A DNA stretch of 64,000 nt from Streptomyces radiopugnans (GCF_900110735.1 NZ_FOET01000001.1:992001-1056000), one strand, 5' to 3'; positions 1 to 8,983 are shown, counted from the stretch's first letter. Made by a program: numbers and translations. Notes: generated from the sequence alone by a model not told the origin.

Positions 1-407
1 TGGCCTTCGGCGTGGTGCTGTTCCTGCTCGGCTTCGTCCCCGTCGCCGGCCAGACCGTCGTCCCCGTCGTCGCCCTCGCCGTCTCCGGGTTCTTCCTCAC
101 CCTGGAGCTCGCCTCGGTAGCCATGCAGCGCCGTGACATCCCGGTCCGCGAGCGGCTGCGGCTGCTGCGCGGGCGCAAGGCGCTGGCGGTCGGTTTCGGG
201 GCGCCGCTGGCGCTGTGCTTCCTGGTGCCGCTGGCCGCGGTCCTCCTGATGCCGGGCGCGGTCGCGGGCGCCGCCCTCCTGGTGCGGGACCTGGCCGGTG
301 CGCCCGCGGACGGAGAACCGGCCGCGCGGGAGCCGGGGCAACCGCAGGGACCGCACGGACCGCAGGGGATGTGGACCAAGCCGGGCCGCCCGGACGGGAC
401 CGCCTGA
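1..407 (+). CDS. EI24 domain-containing membrane protein, C-terminal part (5' end outside window)
   Basis: This is the last third of an integral membrane protein whose reading frame is open to the first base of the window, so the true start lies upstream. The visible part holds a hydrophobic stretch ending GFVPVAGQTVVPVVALAVSG, then a basic loop (RERLRLLRGRK) and a second pair of hydrophobic segments ending MPGAVAGAALLVRDL. This is the characteristic C-terminal block of the actinobacterial EI24/CysZ-like family. The last 35 residues are a polar Gly/Pro-rich tail. The function of EI24 proteins in Streptomyces is not established; CysZ relatives are linked to sulfate uptake. The gene converges on dapA and shares a hairpin with it. 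Confidence 0.8.
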   Translation, partial: AFGVVLFLLGFVPVAGQTVVPVVALAVSGFFLTLELASVAMQRRDIPVRERLRLLRGRKALAVGFGAPLALCFLVPLAAVLLMPGAVAGAALLVRDLAGAPADGEPAAREPGQPQGPHGPQGMWTKPGRPDGTA

Positions 408-430
408 GGAGCCTGAGGAGCCCGAGGCGT

Positions 431-450
431 CCGGGCCCCGCAGGGCCCGG
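431..450. terminator. Bidirectional hairpin between convergent genes
   Basis: An 8-bp perfect inverted repeat CCGGGCCC/GGGCCCGG with loop CGCA lies in the 58-bp gap between the convergent EI24 and dapA genes. There is no U-tract, which is usual for terminators in high-GC actinobacteria. Confidence 0.6.
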
Positions 451-465
451 GAGGACCGGCGGGGC

Positions 466-1359
466 CTAGGAGGACAGCGTCTTCCTGAGGGCGTCGGCCA
501 GCCGCGCGGTCAGCTCCTCGTCGGCCGCGAGCAGCGGCGGACGCACCGGGCCGCCCGGCAGCCCGGCCGCCGCGAACAGCGCCTTGACCGAAACCGCGCC
601 GGGCACCTGGGACATCATCGCGTCGACCAGCGGCACCAGGGCCTGGTGGCGCCGGGCGGCCTCGGTGTGGTCGCCGGCGTCGAAGGCGTCCAGGACGCCG
701 CGTACGGCCGGGCCCGCCACGTTGGCGACCGTGCTCACGCAGCCGTGGGCGCCGATCGCGCGCAGCGGCAGGTTCATCTCGTCGCAGCCGGAGTAGTAGA
801 CCAGCCCGGTGGAGCCCAGCACCTTCGCCGTCTTCATCAGGTCGTAGGCGCAGTCCTTGACCGCGCGGATGCGCGGGTGCTCGGCGAGCCGGGTCAGCGT
901 CCGCGCCGTCAGCGCGGTGCCCGCCCCGGTGCGGGCGGGGATGTCGTAGAGCATCACCGGCAGGGCGGTGGCGTCGGCGACGGTGGCCAGATGGCGGGCG
1001 ATGGCCTCCTGGGTGGGGCGCGAGTAGTACGGCGTGACGACCAGCAGGCCGTGGGCGCCCGCCTCCTCGGCAGCCCGGGCCAGTTCCGCCGAGTGCCGGG
1101 TGTCGCCGGACCCGACGCCGGCGACGATCCGGGCCCGGTCGCCGACCTCCTCGGTCACGGCCCGTACCAGCGCGGTCTTCTCGTCGTCGGAGGTGGTCGG
1201 GGACTCACCGGTGGTGCCGCTCAGCACCAGGGCGTCGCAGCCGCCCCGGTCCACCAGATGGGCGGCCAGCCGCCGGGCGCCGGGGAGGTCCAGGGCGCCG
1301 GAGGAGTCGAACGGGGTGATCATGGCGGCGGCGACGCGGCCGAAGGGGGAGTCGGGCAT
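466..1359 (-). CDS. dapA: 4-hydroxy-tetrahydrodipicolinate synthase (DapA family)
   Basis: Predicted aldolase of 297 residues condensing pyruvate with aspartate semialdehyde in the lysine and diaminopimelate pathway. The TIM barrel carries GTTGES (residues 48-53, the Thr-Thr pair of DapA), Tyr112, Tyr138 in MLYDIPARTG and Schiff-base Lys168 in AVKD, spaced as in E. coli DapA (Y107, Y133, K161). Arg143 in PARTG matches the carboxylate-binding Arg. The ATG at 1359 gives the standard N-terminus; the frame stays open upstream but that sequence is Pro/Gly-rich and unlike DapA. No other lysine gene is adjacent. Streptomycetes often carry more than one dapA homologue, so this may be the secondary copy. 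Confidence 0.85.
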   Translation of the reverse strand: MPDSPFGRVAAAMITPFDSSGALDLPGARRLAAHLVDRGGCDALVLSGTTGESPTTSDDEKTALVRAVTEEVGDRARIVAGVGSGDTRHSAELARAAEEAGAHGLLVVTPYYSRPTQEAIARHLATVADATALPVMLYDIPARTGAGTALTARTLTRLAEHPRIRAVKDCAYDLMKTAKVLGSTGLVYYSGCDEMNLPLRAIGAHGCVSTVANVAGPAVRGVLDAFDAGDHTEAARRHQALVPLVDAMMSQVPGAVSVKALFAAAGLPGGPVRPPLLAADEELTARLADALRKTLSS

Positions 1360-1648
1360 GCGCGCGAGTCTGGCCCATACGGAAGCGGCCGGTCCAACCG
1401 GTTCCGTCAGCGGTCGCCCCGGCCCGAGGCGCGTTCCCGGGGGTGCAGCCCCGGGGACGGGCGCCCGCTCCGGCGGCTCGAACGGTTCGTCCGGGCCGGG
1501 TCCGCCGCCGTCGGCCGTCCCGGCCTCGATCCCGTCGGTGAGTTCGGCGGTCATCGGCGCGCCGCTCCTGCCCACCGCGCCGGGCGGCGCAGCCGCACGG
1601 CCCAACGGTACGAGGATCATGGCGGTTACGCCCCGCGCCGCGGAACGC
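1360..1648. other. Intergenic stretch upstream of dapA, no gene assigned
   Basis: Together with the hairpin that follows it, this separates the secreted nuclease gene from dapA, both on the minus strand. The dapA frame is open through the stretch, but the translation is low-complexity and not similar to a DapA N-terminus. It probably holds the dapA promoter; no convincing -35/-10 pair was found. Confidence 0.5.
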
Positions 1649-1689
1649 GCCGGCCGTGCCGCCTCCCCGGAGGGGGCGGCACGGCCGGC
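1649..1689 (-). terminator. Strong hairpin downstream of the secreted nuclease gene
   Basis: Two perfect 15-bp arms (1649-1663 and 1675-1689, GCCGGCCGTGCCGCC and its complement) lie 20 bp past the stop codon of the minus-strand nuclease gene. Extra pairing in the loop is possible. A likely factor-independent terminator without a U-tract. Confidence 0.75.
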
Positions 1690-1709
1690 GCTCGACGGAG
1701 TGCCCCGCG

Positions 1710-3536
1710 TCAGGGACGGAAGCGGATCACCTGGGGGTCGTGGTCGCTCGCCTGGTCGGCGAACTCCGCGTTGACGTGCACGATGTCGTAGTCGAAGCGG
1801 CCGACGCCCGGGGAGACCAGGGTCTGGTCCAGCACCTGGGCGTTGCCGTCGTAGACGTAGGTGTAGCGCTCCTCCTCGGGCAGCGAGAGCACCGCGCTGC
1901 GCAGCGCGCCGCCCGCGGTCAGCTCGCGGGTGGTGGCGGAGAACTCGAAGTCGTTGATGTCGCCGAGGACGACGACGTTCGCCTTCCTCTCCACCGCCAG
2001 CACCTGCCGCACGAAGTGGTTGACCACCCTCGCCTGCGCGGTGCGCTGGACCTCGGAGGAGCGGTTGGGCGGCTGGACGGCCGCGTGCAGGGACTGGTCG
2101 CCGCCCTTGGAGGCGAAGTGGTTGGCGACCACGATGACGGTGCGCCCGCGGAAGCGGAACTCGCCGGCCAGCGGCTTGCGGCTGTCCTCCCAGGCCGTGT
2201 CGTTCGGCGCGACGCGGGCGGGGGAGTGGGTCAGCACGGCCCGGCCGCGCTCGCGCTCCACGCCGACCGCGGTGGTGGCACCGCCGCCGGGGCGGTCCAC
2301 GAAGGAGACCCGCTCGGGGTTGAAGAGGAAGACGTTGCGGATGTTGCCGCCGGGCTGGCCGCCGTCGGCGTCGTCGACCGGGTCGACGGCGCGCCACTCG
2401 TAGCGCGGGCCGCCCGCGGCCGCGATGGCTTCGGTGAACTTCGCGAGCGTGGCGTCGGCGGAGACCACCTCGTCGTTCACCGGGCCGTTGTCGTCCTGGA
2501 TCTCCTCCAGGGCGAGGATGTCGGGGGAGGCGAGGTTCTCCACCACGCCCCGGGCCAGCCGGTCGAACTTCTCCTGGTCGTTGCCGGGGTGGAGGTTCTC
2601 GACGTTGTAGGTGGCCACGGCCAGTTCGCCGCGGCGCTGGGCGCGGGTGCGCTCGCGCTCCAGGCCGCGGTCCTCGACCTCGCCCAGCTCGCGGGCCACC
2701 ACGTGGTAGCCGCCGTACTGCTCGTAGTCCAGCGGGCCGGTGGTGGCGCCGGCCAGCACGTCGCCGGTGTTCGCGGTGGGGAAGGGCTCCTGGGACAGCG
2801 GGGTGAGCGACTCGACCTTGAGGCGGCCGGAGTTCTGCTCGTCGTAGCCGCCGTAGACGGTGCCGCCGCGCGCCGAGGGGTTCTGCTCCGGCCTGACGGT
2901 CACCCACAGTTCGGCGTACCGGGTGCTGGGGCCGACCACGCGGGCGTCGCGGATGCGTACGTCCATGCCCTCCAGGGACTCGTACAGGTCCAGGGCGTAG
3001 GCCTGCGGGCGCAGTTCGAGCCCCTCGATGCTCCCGCCCGCGGCCGGGTCGCCCTGGGGCGCGTACGCCTCGGGGACGGAGGCGGAGTCCAGGGTCACCG
3101 GGGCCGGCAGGGGGTTGCCGGAGGAGACGACGGTCACCTGGGGACGGGATATCTGGGTGAGGGTCTGGTTGCCCGACGAGTTGCCGCCGGGGCGGTACTC
3201 GGTGACCGTGCCCGAGACCTGCACCAGGTCCCCGACGGCCACCCTGGGAACCGAGCCGGTGAAGACGAAGAGGCCCTCGCTGGTGGCCGGGTCCCCGTCG
3301 GGGGCGGTGTCCTGCATCCAGAAGCCGCGCGAGCCGTAGGTGCGCACGCCGGTGACGACGCCGGACACCTGTGACACCTGCTCGCCCGCCAGCGGCGAGA
3401 CGCGGGTGGTGCCCTGGATGTCGTGGATGCGGACCGTGTCGGCCGGTTCCGCCGCCGAGGCGGGGGCGGCCAGCAGCGTCGAGGTCAGGGCTGCGACGGT
3501 GAGTGCGGCGGTACGGGCCGCCTGGGATCTGCTCAA
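1710..3536 (-). CDS. Secreted endonuclease/exonuclease/phosphatase family protein
   Basis: Predicted extracellular metal-dependent phosphodiesterase or nuclease of 608 residues, resembling ExeM/NucH-type secreted nucleases. The start is taken as TTG at 3536 because GGAGGG lies 6 bp upstream and the first 30 residues then form a clean Sec signal ending ASAAEP; no ATG lies nearby. An OB-fold-like N-terminal region (VSGVVTG, VAVGDLVQVSGTVTEY) precedes the catalytic domain. That domain shows VATYNVENL, the metal-binding Glu in LALEEIQ, VVANHF, the GDIND motif and C-terminal SDHDP, the full set of conserved EEP residues. Probable roles are DNA scavenging or phosphate release outside the cell. The substrate cannot be told from sequence. 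Confidence 0.82.
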   Translation of the reverse strand: MSRSQAARTAALTVAALTSTLLAAPASAAEPADTVRIHDIQGTTRVSPLAGEQVSQVSGVVTGVRTYGSRGFWMQDTAPDGDPATSEGLFVFTGSVPRVAVGDLVQVSGTVTEYRPGGNSSGNQTLTQISRPQVTVVSSGNPLPAPVTLDSASVPEAYAPQGDPAAGGSIEGLELRPQAYALDLYESLEGMDVRIRDARVVGPSTRYAELWVTVRPEQNPSARGGTVYGGYDEQNSGRLKVESLTPLSQEPFPTANTGDVLAGATTGPLDYEQYGGYHVVARELGEVEDRGLERERTRAQRRGELAVATYNVENLHPGNDQEKFDRLARGVVENLASPDILALEEIQDDNGPVNDEVVSADATLAKFTEAIAAAGGPRYEWRAVDPVDDADGGQPGGNIRNVFLFNPERVSFVDRPGGGATTAVGVERERGRAVLTHSPARVAPNDTAWEDSRKPLAGEFRFRGRTVIVVANHFASKGGDQSLHAAVQPPNRSSEVQRTAQARVVNHFVRQVLAVERKANVVVLGDINDFEFSATTRELTAGGALRSAVLSLPEEERYTYVYDGNAQVLDQTLVSPGVGRFDYDIVHVNAEFADQASDHDPQVIRFRP

Positions 3537-3806
3537 GGGGTCCCTCCGGGACGGTGCTGTGAGTGCCGGACGTGCTGGACGTGCCGGATGTGCTGAGGGA
3601 GAAAGCCGGAGTGCGGTGACGCTGCCCGTGGATCGCACTGTGCGGTTTCTACGCGCGTAACGTGCCGCTCTGGTCAGGTGCTTGTCAAGCGGTTGCCGGT
3701 GTACGCGGGCGGAAGGGCCGGTGAACCGGACGGTGGGGACGGAAGCCGTCTACGCTGGGGCAGCGATCACAACGCCCGCCTCATCGAATCGAGGAGCGCC
3801 TCCCCC

Positions 3807-5369
3807 ATGACCGGTGACGACCGCCCCACCGTGCCGCCCGTACGGCTGCCCGCCGAAGCCGAACTGGCGCGGGACGCGCTGGCCTCGCCGCTGCTGTCCC
3901 GGGCCGCCCGGCTCGCGCGCTGGGCCGGGGAGGGGATCCGGGTGGGAGCCGGGGGCGAGCTGTCCGACGAGTCGCTGGCGCTGGCCGCCGCCCACCTCGG
4001 CCTCGACGGGGAGGAGGACGGGCTCGCGCACGCCGAGCGGGCGTGGGACGCGGCCCTGGACACCGGCCTGCTGGAGATCCGAGAGGACGACGGACACGGC
4101 GGAAGCGACGCCGACGACGCCGGGAGCGGCGGGGACGGCGAGGACGGAGGGGAGGGCACGGCGGTCCCCGGCGAGGAGCTGTCCCTGCTCACCGGGGGCG
4201 CCCCCGCCGATGTACTGGACATCTGGCGCGACGGCCTGGAGGCGGCCCTCGCGGACGCCGCCGCCCCCGCCCTGGAGGACCTGCTCGGCGAACCGGGCGC
4301 CGATGGCGAGGACGGCCGGTTCGACCCCGGATCCCTCGACCTCGACGCGCTCGACTGGGACCCGGAGGAGGAGGCCGACTTCCTCGACGGAGCCCTGGGC
4401 AACCTCTATGTCCTGACCGCGACCGACCCCGCCGTGACGGCCGGGGCCATGGTGCCGCTGCCGGTGCTCGCCGCCTCGATGGTCGCCCCCGAGGACATGG
4501 AAAACCCCACCGACTCCGTCCTGGAGGACGTCTCGGTGGCGATGGTGAGGCTGGACGAGCAGTTCCGGATGCTGGAGCCGGCCGGGATCGTCGACTACCG
4601 GCCCGTGGACGCGGCCCTGATCGAGGAGGCCGACGGCGGTGAACCCGGCGAACCCGCCGGCCTCGACGAACCCGACGGCCCCGCGGTCCCGGACGAGGAG
4701 GACGTGGCCCGCTACGGCATGGTCCGCCTGACCCCGCTCGGCCTGTACGGCGTACGGCAGCGGCTGCTGGAGGCGGGAGTCCACGCCCCGGTCGTGGGCG
4801 ATCTGGCGGAGGAGGGCGCCGAGGCGCTGCTGGCCGCCCTGCCCGGCCACGGCGAGGAGGCCGCCCGCCACGAGATCGAACTGTGGCTCGCCCGGCGCGC
4901 CCCCCTGGAGGCCGCCCGCGAACTCCTGGCCGCCGCCCGCGGCGACGACCGGGACGCGCCGCGCCGCCGCCTGGCCTGCCAGCAGGCGCTCTCGCTCACC
5001 GGCGCGGAGGCCGAGCCCGCCCTGCGGGAGATCCTCGACGACGGCCACCTGGGCGGACTGGCCCGGGTGTGGCTCTCCGAGCGCGGCTTCGCCGACGTGC
5101 CGGCGCCGTCGGAGGAGATGGTGTTCTGGCTGACCGTGGACACCCTGGCCGCCCAGCTGGCCACCGAGGGGGACGGGGGCGGATCGGAGGAACTGCGCGA
5201 ACTGGTGCGCGGCCTGGTCGACCAGCACAGCGGCTTCTTCGACAAGGCCTGGCGCGTCGACCACCCGGCGACCGGGGAGGTGCTGGAGGCGATGAGCCGT
5301 GTGCACCCCGACCGCAAGGCGGCCAAGGACGCCCGCAAGGCGGCGTACAGGGCGCGGTCGCGCGGCTGA
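3807..5369 (+). CDS. Hypothetical acidic protein, function unknown
   Basis: Protein of 520 residues with no catalytic motif that I recognise. The ATG at 3807 is chosen because GAGGAG lies 10 bp upstream; the frame opens earlier at 3678 but without a ribosome site. The sequence is very acidic, with low-complexity Asp/Glu/Gly runs near residues 90-115 and 275-290. The parts between look helical and repeat-like (LARRAPLEAARELLAAARG, ALLAALPGHGEEAARHEIE), suggesting HEAT-like helical repeats. The end is strongly basic (HPDRKAAKDARKAAYRARSRG). No signal peptide or membrane segment is visible, so it is probably cytoplasmic. It stands alone on the plus strand, divergent from the secreted nuclease gene. 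Confidence 0.75.
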   Translation: MTGDDRPTVPPVRLPAEAELARDALASPLLSRAARLARWAGEGIRVGAGGELSDESLALAAAHLGLDGEEDGLAHAERAWDAALDTGLLEIREDDGHGGSDADDAGSGGDGEDGGEGTAVPGEELSLLTGGAPADVLDIWRDGLEAALADAAAPALEDLLGEPGADGEDGRFDPGSLDLDALDWDPEEEADFLDGALGNLYVLTATDPAVTAGAMVPLPVLAASMVAPEDMENPTDSVLEDVSVAMVRLDEQFRMLEPAGIVDYRPVDAALIEEADGGEPGEPAGLDEPDGPAVPDEEDVARYGMVRLTPLGLYGVRQRLLEAGVHAPVVGDLAEEGAEALLAALPGHGEEAARHEIELWLARRAPLEAARELLAAARGDDRDAPRRRLACQQALSLTGAEAEPALREILDDGHLGGLARVWLSERGFADVPAPSEEMVFWLTVDTLAAQLATEGDGGGSEELRELVRGLVDQHSGFFDKAWRVDHPATGEVLEAMSRVHPDRKAAKDARKAAYRARSRG

Positions 5370-5462
5370 GCCGACCGGTTCGGCCCGCGTTCAACCCGCG
5401 TTCGCCGGAGGGCGGGATCGTGGTCGGCGCCGTGCCATCGCGCGAAGCCGACGGGAGAGACG

Positions 5463-6947
5463 ATGCCGACCAGCAGCGAAGTCAGTCGCCCAGACCTCAC
5501 CAGGCGGTCGGTCGTGGCCGGGGCCGGGATCGCCCTCACGGGCAGTGCGGGCATCCTGGCCGGCACCTCGGGCGCGTTCGGCGCCCCGGGCCACGACGAC
5601 CACGACGACCGCGGGGAGCGCGACGGGCACCGCGGGCGGCGGGAGAGCGACGGACCGCGGGGCTACGGTCCGCTGGTGCCCGACCCCGAAGGGGTGCTCG
5701 CCCTGCCCGCGGGCTTCTCGTACCGCATCCTCACGCACTGCGGCGTCACCCGGCTGGAGACCGGCGAGTACACCCCCGCCAGGCACGACGGCACCGCCGC
5801 CTTCGAAGGGCCCAGGGGCAGGACGCTGCTGGTCAACAACCACGAGCTGAAGGGCCCCCGCGGCGACTGGGAGCACCCGGTGCCGCTCGCCGAGGGGCTG
5901 GTCTACGATCCGGCCGCCGCCGGGGGCTGCACGGTCGTGGAGGTCTCGCACGACGGGGAGAAGCTCGCCGAGTGGGTGGGCATCGCCGGCACCTCCACCA
6001 ACTGCGCGGGCGGGGTGACCCCCTGGGGCACCTGGCTGACCTGCGAGGAGAACTCCGACCGGGCCGGTGAGAGGGGTATGACCCGCGACCACGGCTACGT
6101 CTTCGAGGTCGACCCGCGCGACCGGCGCGCCAACCGCGACCCGAAGCCGATCAAGGCGCTGGGCCGCTTCGACCACGAGGCCGTCGTCGTGGACCCGCGG
6201 CGCGGCCACATGTACCTGACCGAGGACGACTCCGACCCCAACGGCCTGTTCTTCCGGTGGGTGCCGCCGCAGGGCTTCCGGCACGGACGGGGGAGGCTGC
6301 GCTCGCTGGCCGACGACGCGGGCGTCCTCCAGGCGTTCCGTTGCTTCGACTCCGGCGGCCGGTTCGTCGACGACCTCTCCCGCGCGGTGCGCCCCGGCAC
6401 GGTCTACGGGGTGGACTGGGTGGACGTCCCCGACCGCGACGCCCGCGAGGTGCCCGTCCGCAGGCAGTTCGGCGGGAACGAGGTCACCCGCGCCCGCAAG
6501 CTGGAGGGCATGTGGTGGGCCGACGGCGGCGCGTACGTGGTCGCCTCCTACGCCCGCGACGAGGACAGCCCCGGCGAACCGCACGACGGCCAGGTCTGGT
6601 TCTACGACCCCCGGCGCCGCACCCTCACCCTCAGGCTGCGCTTCGGGGTCAACCGCGACCCGTACGAGCCCGGCGGCCTCGACGGCCCGGACAACATCAC
6701 GGTCTCGCCGTACGGCGGGGTGATCATCGCCGAGGACGGCGAGGGGCTCCAGCACCTGATGGCCGCGGACGACCGCGGCCGGGCGTTCCCGATCGCGCGC
6801 AACGAGGTGAACATCGGCACGGAGGAGGAGCCGGAGTACAGCGAGTTCGCCGGGGTCTGCTTCTCGGGGGACGGCCGGACGCTGTTCGCCGGGATCCAGG
6901 AGCCCGGCATTCTGCTGGCGATCACCGGTCCCTGGCGGCGCCGCTGA
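5463..6947 (+). CDS. Tat-exported PhoX-family (DUF839) phosphatase-like protein
   Basis: Predicted secreted beta-propeller protein of 494 residues from the PhoX/DUF839 family, which includes calcium- and iron-dependent alkaline phosphatases. Residues 10-40 form a twin-arginine signal (TRRSVVAGAGIALTG), followed by a His/Asp-rich linker (GHDDHDDRGERDGHRG). The core shows family blocks such as LLVNNHELKGPRG, STNCAGGVTPWGTWLTCEE, GRFDHEA and GPDNITVSPYGGVIIAEDG. The ATG follows GGGAGAGACG. The protein fits the short DUF839 type rather than long PhoX, so phosphatase activity is inferred from family only. A strong hairpin lies downstream. The His/Asp linker could bind metal before folding, but this is speculation. 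Confidence 0.82.
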   Translation: MPTSSEVSRPDLTRRSVVAGAGIALTGSAGILAGTSGAFGAPGHDDHDDRGERDGHRGRRESDGPRGYGPLVPDPEGVLALPAGFSYRILTHCGVTRLETGEYTPARHDGTAAFEGPRGRTLLVNNHELKGPRGDWEHPVPLAEGLVYDPAAAGGCTVVEVSHDGEKLAEWVGIAGTSTNCAGGVTPWGTWLTCEENSDRAGERGMTRDHGYVFEVDPRDRRANRDPKPIKALGRFDHEAVVVDPRRGHMYLTEDDSDPNGLFFRWVPPQGFRHGRGRLRSLADDAGVLQAFRCFDSGGRFVDDLSRAVRPGTVYGVDWVDVPDRDAREVPVRRQFGGNEVTRARKLEGMWWADGGAYVVASYARDEDSPGEPHDGQVWFYDPRRRTLTLRLRFGVNRDPYEPGGLDGPDNITVSPYGGVIIAEDGEGLQHLMAADDRGRAFPIARNEVNIGTEEEPEYSEFAGVCFSGDGRTLFAGIQEPGILLAITGPWRRR

Positions 6948-7063
6948 ACGGCCGCCGGAAAGCCGCCGAACAGCGACCGAGCCGCCACCGAGCAGCGGCA
7001 GGGCAGTGGCCGACCCGGCGCCGGGCCGCTTTCGGCGGCGGCTCGGGACGAGGCGGTGACCGT

Positions 7064-7106
7064 ACGGAAGGGCCCGCGGGAGGTCGTCTCCCGCGGGCCC
7101 TTCCGT
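7064..7106. terminator. 19-bp perfect hairpin, probably bidirectional
   Basis: Arms 7064-7082 and 7088-7106 are perfectly complementary over 19 bp around the loop GTCGT. The hairpin lies between the convergent PhoX-like gene and the small minus-strand gene at 7185 and would terminate both. Confidence 0.85.
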
Positions 7107-7112
7107 GTCGCC

Positions 7113-7156
7113 CGGCGCCGTGCCGACACCGTACCGGCGCCGTGCCGACACCGTAC
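7113..7156. repeat. Two tandem copies of a 22-bp unit
   Basis: Positions 7113-7134 and 7135-7156 are identical 22-mers (CGGCGCCGTGCCGACACCGT plus AC), followed by eight further matching bases (7157-7164). The repeat directly follows the shared terminator and precedes the stop codon of the 63-residue gene. It looks like a slippage duplication; no function is apparent. Confidence 0.8.
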
Positions 7157-7184
7157 CGGCGCCGGGTCGGCGCTGCGCGCGGCT

Positions 7185-7376
7185 TCAGGCCGCGGCGGTC
7201 ATCCCCTGCCGCTCGGCCGCCCGCCACAGGCTCCGCAGCCGGTCCAGCTCGGCGAGCTCCGCCCGGGACCAGGGACGGTCTCCGTGTGCGCGTACGAAGG
7301 CGCGCAGCGCCTCGTTCGCCTGGGCGGGCGTCTGGGGCCCGGGGGCGCGGGATCCTTGCTCGGGAGTGGTGGACAT
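7185..7376 (-). CDS. Small conserved-type hypothetical protein (63 aa)
   Basis: Small protein with a disordered N-terminus (STTPEQGSRAPGPQTPAQ) and a helical, charged C-terminal half (ANEALRAFVRAHGDRPWSRA, then ELDRLRSLWRAAERQG). Similar short proteins with a WSRAELAELDRLR-type segment are familiar from streptomycete genomes but have no assigned function. The ATG at 7376 is preferred over the upstream frame opening at 7445, which would add a sequence without helical pattern. No signal peptide or Cys residues. It lies between the shared terminator and the TerD gene. Confidence 0.6.
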   Translation of the reverse strand: MSTTPEQGSRAPGPQTPAQANEALRAFVRAHGDRPWSRAELAELDRLRSLWRAAERQGMTAAA

Positions 7377-7684
7377 ATGACCAGCGTAGGGGCTGGGTAT
7401 GACAGCGGCAGGTCCCGCCGATTTCCCTTCCGTCGCGTAGTTCAAACCTCAATCGCTCCGCAAATGCCCGAAATCGCCGCTGACCTGCGAATATGGCTCC
7501 CGGTGCGGGGAGTTGGGCCTGCCGGGGCAGTCGGCGGGTGCGACGGATATCACTTCCGCCGGCCCTCCAGCGGTACGGCCGGAGCCCCGTGGCAAGCCTC
7601 TTCACGACTCCTGCGCGACTCCTCCTCCAGTCCTCTCCGAGCCCCGGCGGCCGCCCCCGCCGCCGACCTTCCCCGCCGGCTCTC
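7377..7684. other. Intergenic region, no gene assigned
   Basis: About 300 bp between the stop of the TerD gene and the start of the 63-residue gene, both on the minus strand. Its first 130 bases are less GC-rich than the flanks and probably hold the promoter of the small gene. A weak 6-bp inverted repeat (GGCC-containing, around 7558-7582) may act as terminator for the TerD gene. Nothing else is recognisable. Confidence 0.4.
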
Positions 7685-8878
7685 CTACAGGGCCGCGCCG
7701 CCCGGCTTCACCATGCCGCGGACGGTGCGGGAGTCCACGTAGTCACCCAGCGCCGTCATCTCCCACTCGCCCGAGAACTGGCGGATCAACTTGCACATCA
7801 GCACGCCCGTGCGCGGCTCGGAGCCGGTCAGGTCGAAGCGGACCAGCTCCTCGCCGGTGGCGGCGTCCAGCAGGCGGCAGTACGCCTTGGCGACCTCGGT
7901 GAACTTCTGCCCGGAGAAGGAGTTGACCGTGAAGACCAGACCCGTCACCTGCGGCGGCAGGCCGCCCAGGTGGACGGTGATGGCCTCGTCGTCGCCCGCG
8001 CCCTCGCCGGTGAGGTTGTCGCCGGAGTGCTGGATCGTCCCGTTCAGGATGGCGAGCTTGCCGAAGTAGCAGTTGTCGATCTTCTTGCGGTTGGCGTCGT
8101 AGGCGATGACCGATGCGTCGAGGTCGACGTTCTTGCCGCGGAAGGCGGGCTCCCAGCCCAGACCCATCCGGACCGAGGTCAGCAGCGGTTTGCCGCCCTT
8201 GACCAGGGAGACGGTCTGGTGTTTCCGCAGGTCGACCCGGCCCTTGTCCAGGTTGATCCGCCCGGTGGCGGCGGCAGCGGGAGCAGGGGCGGGAGGGGCT
8301 GCGGGCGGCGCGGCCGGCATGGCGGGAGCGGCGGGCGCTGCCGGCGCCGAGGGAGCGACGGCGGGGGCCGAGGGCGTGGTGGGCGCCGCGGGCTCCTCCA
8401 CCGTCACGCCGAAGTCCGTGGCGATGCCCGCCAGCCCGTTCGCGTACCCCTGGCCGACCGCGCGGACCTTCCAGGCGCCGCCCCTGCGGTACACCTCGAC
8501 CACCACCAGCGCCGTCTCCGGACCCAGCCTGGGCGGGGTGAAGGTGGCCACCACCGCGCCGCTCGCCGCGTCCCGCACGGTCGCGGTGGGCTCGGTGCCG
8601 GCGAAGGTCGCGCCCGGTGCGTCGAGGCTGGCCGTCACCACGACCTTCTCGATGTCGGCGGGCACCGCGGCGGTGTCCACCGTGATGGTGTCGAGGCCGC
8701 CTGCGGAACTGTGGGCCACCCCCGGGGCGGAGGGCTGGTTGTAGAAGACGAAGTCGTCGTCGGAGCGCACCTTCCCGTCGGCGGCGATCAGCAGGCCGGA
8801 GACGTCGAGCCGCGCCGGCGCGGTGACGTCCACCGCCACACGCGCGGTGGGCAGCGGAAGGTTCGAACCGGGAGTCAT
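7685..8878 (-). CDS. Tandem TerD-domain stress protein
   Basis: Protein of 397 residues with two TerD modules, the calcium-binding fold of tellurite and general stress resistance systems. Module 1 (about 1-165) has the family start TPGSNLPLP and SDDDFVFYNQP. Module 2 (about 220-397) has DLDASVIAYD, GDNLTGEGAGDDEAI and the Asp pairs that bind calcium. A linker of about 50 residues made almost only of Ala and Pro joins them. The start at 8878 gives the usual TerD N-terminus; another ATG nine bases upstream (8887) would add three residues. It is probably cytoplasmic. No other ter genes lie in the window, so it is a stand-alone paralogue, which is common in streptomycetes. Confidence 0.88.
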   Translation of the reverse strand: MTPGSNLPLPTARVAVDVTAPARLDVSGLLIAADGKVRSDDDFVFYNQPSAPGVAHSSAGGLDTITVDTAAVPADIEKVVVTASLDAPGATFAGTEPTATVRDAASGAVVATFTPPRLGPETALVVVEVYRRGGAWKVRAVGQGYANGLAGIATDFGVTVEEPAAPTTPSAPAVAPSAPAAPAAPAMPAAPPAAPPAPAPAAAATGRINLDKGRVDLRKHQTVSLVKGGKPLLTSVRMGLGWEPAFRGKNVDLDASVIAYDANRKKIDNCYFGKLAILNGTIQHSGDNLTGEGAGDDEAITVHLGGLPPQVTGLVFTVNSFSGQKFTEVAKAYCRLLDAATGEELVRFDLTGSEPRTGVLMCKLIRQFSGEWEMTALGDYVDSRTVRGMVKPGGAAL

Positions 8879-8983
8879 TGCAGTCATGGTCCGGATAACG
8901 GACGACGCCGGTTTACGGTTCCATTACCCTCCCCCGCCCGGGGCGCACTCCGTACCCGGGCCGGAGCCGGGGCGGACCGGGCC

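Noticed and set aside
1360..1640. N-terminal extension of dapA to upstream in-frame starts
   Set aside because: The added sequence is Pro/Gly-rich and unlike DapA N-termini; the ATG at 1359 gives the family start.
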